Source: an uncultured Collinsella sp. (GTDB lineage Bacteria; Actinomycetota; Coriobacteriia; Coriobacteriales; Coriobacteriaceae). From it: a stretch of 7,278 bases of DNA. The notes beneath the pieces were generated by a model, which saw only the letters and a program-made list of their open reading frames with translations, searched no databases and was not told where the DNA came from. Below are positions 5,277 through 7,278 of this stretch, one piece after another. A program made the position numbers and the translations under genes. Each line of letters starts with the position of its first letter. Within the stretch, counting starts at the first letter, position 1. The stretch covers positions 1 to 7,278 of the forward strand of contig CALKBB010000166.1 in the NCBI GenBank assembly GCA_937989795.1. The letters run 5' to 3'.

Positions 5277-6392
5277 TTACATTCCGTAACACTCAGCCGC
5301 TTTGGCCTTAAGCGCATTGACTGACTCTTCGTAGCCCTCTACCTTGACCTCCATTTGCTTGGAGACGGCATCAAGATACGGGTGAACGTCCCATGACTTC
5401 AGACGCTCGGCGATTATTGCCGCAATCGTCTGGAAGAACACGAGATTGGGAATTGCACTGAGCAGCGGAGCCACCTGAGACACCACAACCTCGTGAGCCC
5501 CACCCTTGGGATGGGCCGTGAGCAGCACCGTTTTTGCCGTAACGTTCGATAGCGCATCGGCGATATTCGCAAGACGCTCCGACCCCTGCGGATCGTCGAC
5601 AATAAACACCAGATAGCCCGGAACGATCTGCATCTCGGGACCGTGGACGAACTCCTCGCCTTCGTGATGCATGGCAGGAATCTTGATGGTCTCGCTCAGC
5701 TTGAGCGCTGCCTCCTCGGCAACACCATAGTTGGGGCCGTTGCCGACGACCATAGCGGGCGTGTGCTCAGAAAGCTCGAGCATGTGGTCTTGGACATATG
5801 CCTCGGCGGTCTTGCACATCACGGCATTGGCCTGGATAGCCTCGCGCAGGTCGTCAAGACGCTGGGCAACGCCCTTGGCGTCAATCGTTCCGCGCGCCTG
5901 ACCGCCGTAAATACCAAAGAGCACCAGGTACTCAACGAGAACCTCGACGCCCAGAGTCACAAAGTCCACCGACTCGACGCCCACACCGTAGTCAAGAACG
6001 ATGTCAGCGTGTTCCTTGATGGGTGCCTCGACGTTTGCCGTGAGCGCAACTGCAGCCATATCGTGTGCGCGCATGTAATCGAGCGCCGCAATCGTATTGG
6101 TTGAATAGCCGCTCTGCGAGACGGCAATGTTGAGCGCATGCTGTGGATAGGTGTGTTCAAAATCGACGAAGGCCTCGGGCGTCACAACGGACACCTGCAT
6201 CTGCAGCGCATCTTGCAGGTAATCGCGGGCGCAATCCGCAGCATGGCGCGACGAACCCGAAGCAACGATGCGCAGCGCGTCAAAAGAACCGGACTGGAAA
6301 ATATCAACGAGCTGCGCTACCAGCTCAGACGAACGCTCGAGGTTCTCTCCCATACGCACATGGGCAAGCTGAACGTAATCGAGCATCTTCAT
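5277..6392 (-). CDS. GlmS-like SIS-domain enzyme, probable sugar-amine 6-phosphate deglycase (GfrE-like)
   Basis: This 371-residue soluble enzyme has two SIS domains and no glutaminase domain, so it is not GlmS itself. SIS 1 shows SGSSRHAA (45-52) and SQSGYSTNT (92-100), the phosphate-binding serine loop. SIS 2 shows GNGPNYGVAEEAALKLSE (217-234) and EEFVHGP (246-252). The GlmS catalytic Glu/His pair, 16 residues apart, is conserved as E234 and H250. A Lys near the C-terminus (K345, in AVSKQMEV) may match the GlmS ring-opening lysine. A GlmS-like enzyme suits a 2-amino-aldose 6-phosphate such as glucoselysine 6-phosphate, giving fructose 6-phosphate and lysine; this substrate is inferred from pairing with the FrlB-like gene and the PTS. 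GAGGTGAG lies just before the ATG. It is the first gene of the operon. Confidence 0.82.
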   Translation of the reverse strand: MKMLDYVQLAHVRMGENLERSSELVAQLVDIFQSGSFDALRIVASGSSRHAADCARDYLQDALQMQVSVVTPEAFVDFEHTYPQHALNIAVSQSGYSTNTIAALDYMRAHDMAAVALTANVEAPIKEHADIVLDYGVGVESVDFVTLGVEVLVEYLVLFGIYGGQARGTIDAKGVAQRLDDLREAIQANAVMCKTAEAYVQDHMLELSEHTPAMVVGNGPNYGVAEEAALKLSETIKIPAMHHEGEEFVHGPEMQIVPGYLVFIVDDPQGSERLANIADALSNVTAKTVLLTAHPKGGAHEVVVSQVAPLLSAIPNLVFFQTIAAIIAERLKSWDVHPYLDAVSKQMEVKVEGYEESVNALKAKAAECYGM

Positions 6393-6414
6393 CGTCTCAC
6401 CTCGTTACAAATCA

Positions 6415-6462
6415 TTAGTATTTGATACCAATCACAGTTACAGATTACGGCTTTTTGATACC
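6415..6462 (-). promoter_or_regulatory. Promoter with operator-like elements for the SIS/PTS operon
   Basis: On the minus strand TTGGTATC (6431-6424) directly follows a -10-like TGTGAT (6436-6431). This is the same geometry as the perfect TATAAT at 89-84. The element is part of a near-palindrome, TTAGTATTTGATACCAA (6415-6431 on plus), with arms matching in six of seven bases. A second GGTATCAAAAA element starts at 6462 and covers the expected -35. An alternative promoter, TCGACA-17 bp-CGTAAT (6474-6444), has a better -35 but would have GGTATC inside its spacer. Either way, a protein bound to these elements would affect RNA polymerase. GntR repression relieved by the phosphorylated substrate is the likely mode, by inference. 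Confidence 0.55.
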
Positions 6463-6486
6463 TCTTTGTCGATTAATTTATCCCCA

Positions 6487-6501
6487 TCGGCGAACGGTCG
6501 A
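6487..6501. promoter_or_regulatory. 15-bp shared upstream box, copy 2
   Basis: TCGGCGAACGGTCGA matches the box at 140-154 with one difference. It begins 59 bp from the CC of the downstream GGTATC element (6428), the same distance as in the other promoter (81 to 140). The surrounding sequence is otherwise diverged, so the box is likely kept by selection. The bound factor is unknown. Confidence 0.5.
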
Positions 6502-6519
6502 TTTTGAGCCATGTAAGGT

Positions 6520-6529
6520 TGTATATACA
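6520..6529. promoter_or_regulatory. HutC-type palindrome TGTATATACA
   Basis: A perfect 10-bp palindrome contains GTATATAC, which fits the GTNTANAC consensus known for HutC-subfamily GntR regulators. The adjacent upstream gene encodes such a regulator. It lies about 55 bp past the regulator's stop and about 130 bp before the next start codon. It could be an upstream operator, but it is AT-rich and short, so chance is not excluded. A further GGTAT element (6579-6583) lies next to the regulator's stop codon. Confidence 0.35.
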
Positions 6530-6585
6530 GCTGACCCAACGATCAAAACTGGTTAGTTTCCCAGCCGTTATTCACAAAATACCAG

Positions 6586-7278
6586 CTAGTACGTATAGGT
6601 GTAGCCGCCCGCATCGCCACGATTGAAGGACTTTACATACTCGATAGCCTGACCGCTCGCGTCATAGCTCACGCATTCCAAAAGCAAAACAAGATCGCCC
6701 TGTTCCAGTCCAAGGAGGCCGGCATCTCGTGCGCCCAGCGCTTCGATATCGAGCTTTTCCTGTGCCATGACTGGCTTTCGGCCCAGCATCTCATAGGTCT
6801 CGTACAAACTGAAGACCGACACGTCAATATCTTCGATGGTTGGGAACAGCAGGCAGGGAATCAGCGCCGTCTCAATCGATACGGGGCTACCGTTTATGCA
6901 GTTCAGGCGTCGAACGGAATAGAGCAGGTCGTCCTCGGCGATGCCAAACAGGTCGGCGTAATATGGCCCCGCATAACGCTTGGAACGCGCGAGAATACGG
7001 ACGGACGGCTCGCCGCCCGAAGCACGGACCGATTCACGGAAACCGACCGTGCGTTCAAAAAAAGCAGGTACTTTCTGCGCCACAAAGGCACCTTTTCCCC
7101 GAACACGGCGAATCTGCCCGCGCCGAACCAGCTCATCGACAGCGCTTCGGATGGTCAAGCGTGTCGTACCAAATTCCTCGGCGAGGTCTTTTTCGGACGG
7201 AATCATGGAACCCGTGGGATATGCACCGCGCTCGATACGTTCCTCGATGCAGCGTCGAATGCGCATATAAACCGGGGT
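6586..7278 (-). CDS. GntR-family transcriptional regulator, HutC/UTRA type (5' end beyond the window)
   Basis: The N-terminal winged helix-turn-helix is clear: IPSEKDLAEEFGTTRLTIRS followed by AVDELVRRGQIRRVRGKGAFVA. The C-terminal UTRA effector domain starts near FFERTVGFRESV and ends with AIEYVKSFNRGD. The frame stays open to the right edge: the codons before the ATG at 7266 read T-P-V-Y, and PVYMRIRRCIEERI matches the usual PLYxQIxxxLRxxI start of GntR proteins. The true start is therefore outside the window and the ATG at 7266 is internal. UTRA domains commonly sense phosphorylated sugars or amino sugars, which fits control of the adjacent SIS/PTS operon by its phosphorylated substrate (inference). 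It is co-directional with the operon but separated by 193 bp with a promoter. Only a weak hairpin (AAACT-AACC-AGTTT, minus strand near 6547-6560) follows it. Confidence 0.92.
   Translation of the reverse strand, partial: TPVYMRIRRCIEERIERGAYPTGSMIPSEKDLAEEFGTTRLTIRSAVDELVRRGQIRRVRGKGAFVAQKVPAFFERTVGFRESVRASGGEPSVRILARSKRYAGPYYADLFGIAEDDLLYSVRRLNCINGSPVSIETALIPCLLFPTIEDIDVSVFSLYETYEMLGRKPVMAQEKLDIEALGARDAGLLGLEQGDLVLLLECVSYDASGQAIEYVKSFNRGDAGGYTYTY

Noticed and set aside
4170..5324. A 384-codon open frame on the plus strand, opposite the frlB-like gene
   Set aside because: It has the same cause as the shadow over EIID: the opposing gene has G/C-only third positions. The product is low-complexity Leu/Gly/Val/His-rich and the sense gene has clear SIS motifs.
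6586..7266. Treating the ATG at 7266 as the true start of the GntR regulator
   Set aside because: The upstream codons T-P-V-Y continue the conserved GntR N-terminal pattern and the frame is open to the window edge, so the gene is truncated by the window.
1..7278. CRISPR array, tRNA or rRNA genes, insertion sequence ends
   Set aside because: No regularly spaced repeats, cloverleaf-like segments or transposase-like reading frames were seen. The only long direct repeat is the 26 bp shared by the two frlB-like starts.

Overview
The window looks like part of a Coriobacteriia genome, most likely Collinsella or a close relative. It has high GC with strong G/C preference at third codon positions, good Shine-Dalgarno sites, a mannose-family phosphotransferase system (PTS), and tightly packed co-directional genes. 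The genus is an inference from style and gene content, not from a marker gene. Every gene I can support reads on the minus strand, so transcription runs from high to low coordinates.

Layout in transcription order: a GntR/HutC-type regulator cut by the right edge (6586-7278); a 193-bp promoter/operator region (6393-6585); a GlmS-like SIS-domain enzyme (5277-6392); a second SIS enzyme of the FrlB/GfrF deglycase type (4155-5216); the four mannose-family PTS subunits EIIA (3689-4108), EIIB (3149-3631), EIIC (2317-3090) and EIID (1503-2327); an intrinsic terminator (about 1427-1468); a 12-TM major facilitator transporter (197-1411); a second promoter/operator region (27-196); and, at the left edge, the first 26 bases of another gene. 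Those 26 bases are identical to the start of the FrlB-like gene, so a second operon led by a paralogue begins there.

Proposed joint function (inference): the PTS imports and 6-phosphorylates a sugar-amine adduct, and the two SIS enzymes split the phosphorylated adduct into a hexose 6-phosphate and a free amino acid. A mannose-family PTS with two different SIS deglycases is the gene set of the Salmonella gfr locus for fructoselysine (Amadori) and glucoselysine (Heyns) products. No frlD-type kinase is present, as expected if the PTS does the phosphorylation. Here the control gene is GntR/HutC-type rather than a sigma-54 activator.

Two signals go beyond ordinary annotation. First, the promoters of the two operons share one architecture: a 15-bp box lies exactly 59 bp from a TTGGTATC element that directly abuts the -10, with another GGTAT element near -35. 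This points to co-regulation of the two copies. Second, the genes are codon-use mosaics. Long tracts in which every codon ends in G or C (almost all of EIID, the last third of EIIC, and two tracts in the frlB-like gene) meet ordinary tracts at sharp boundaries inside genes. This suggests recombination or gene conversion, possibly with the paralogous operon.
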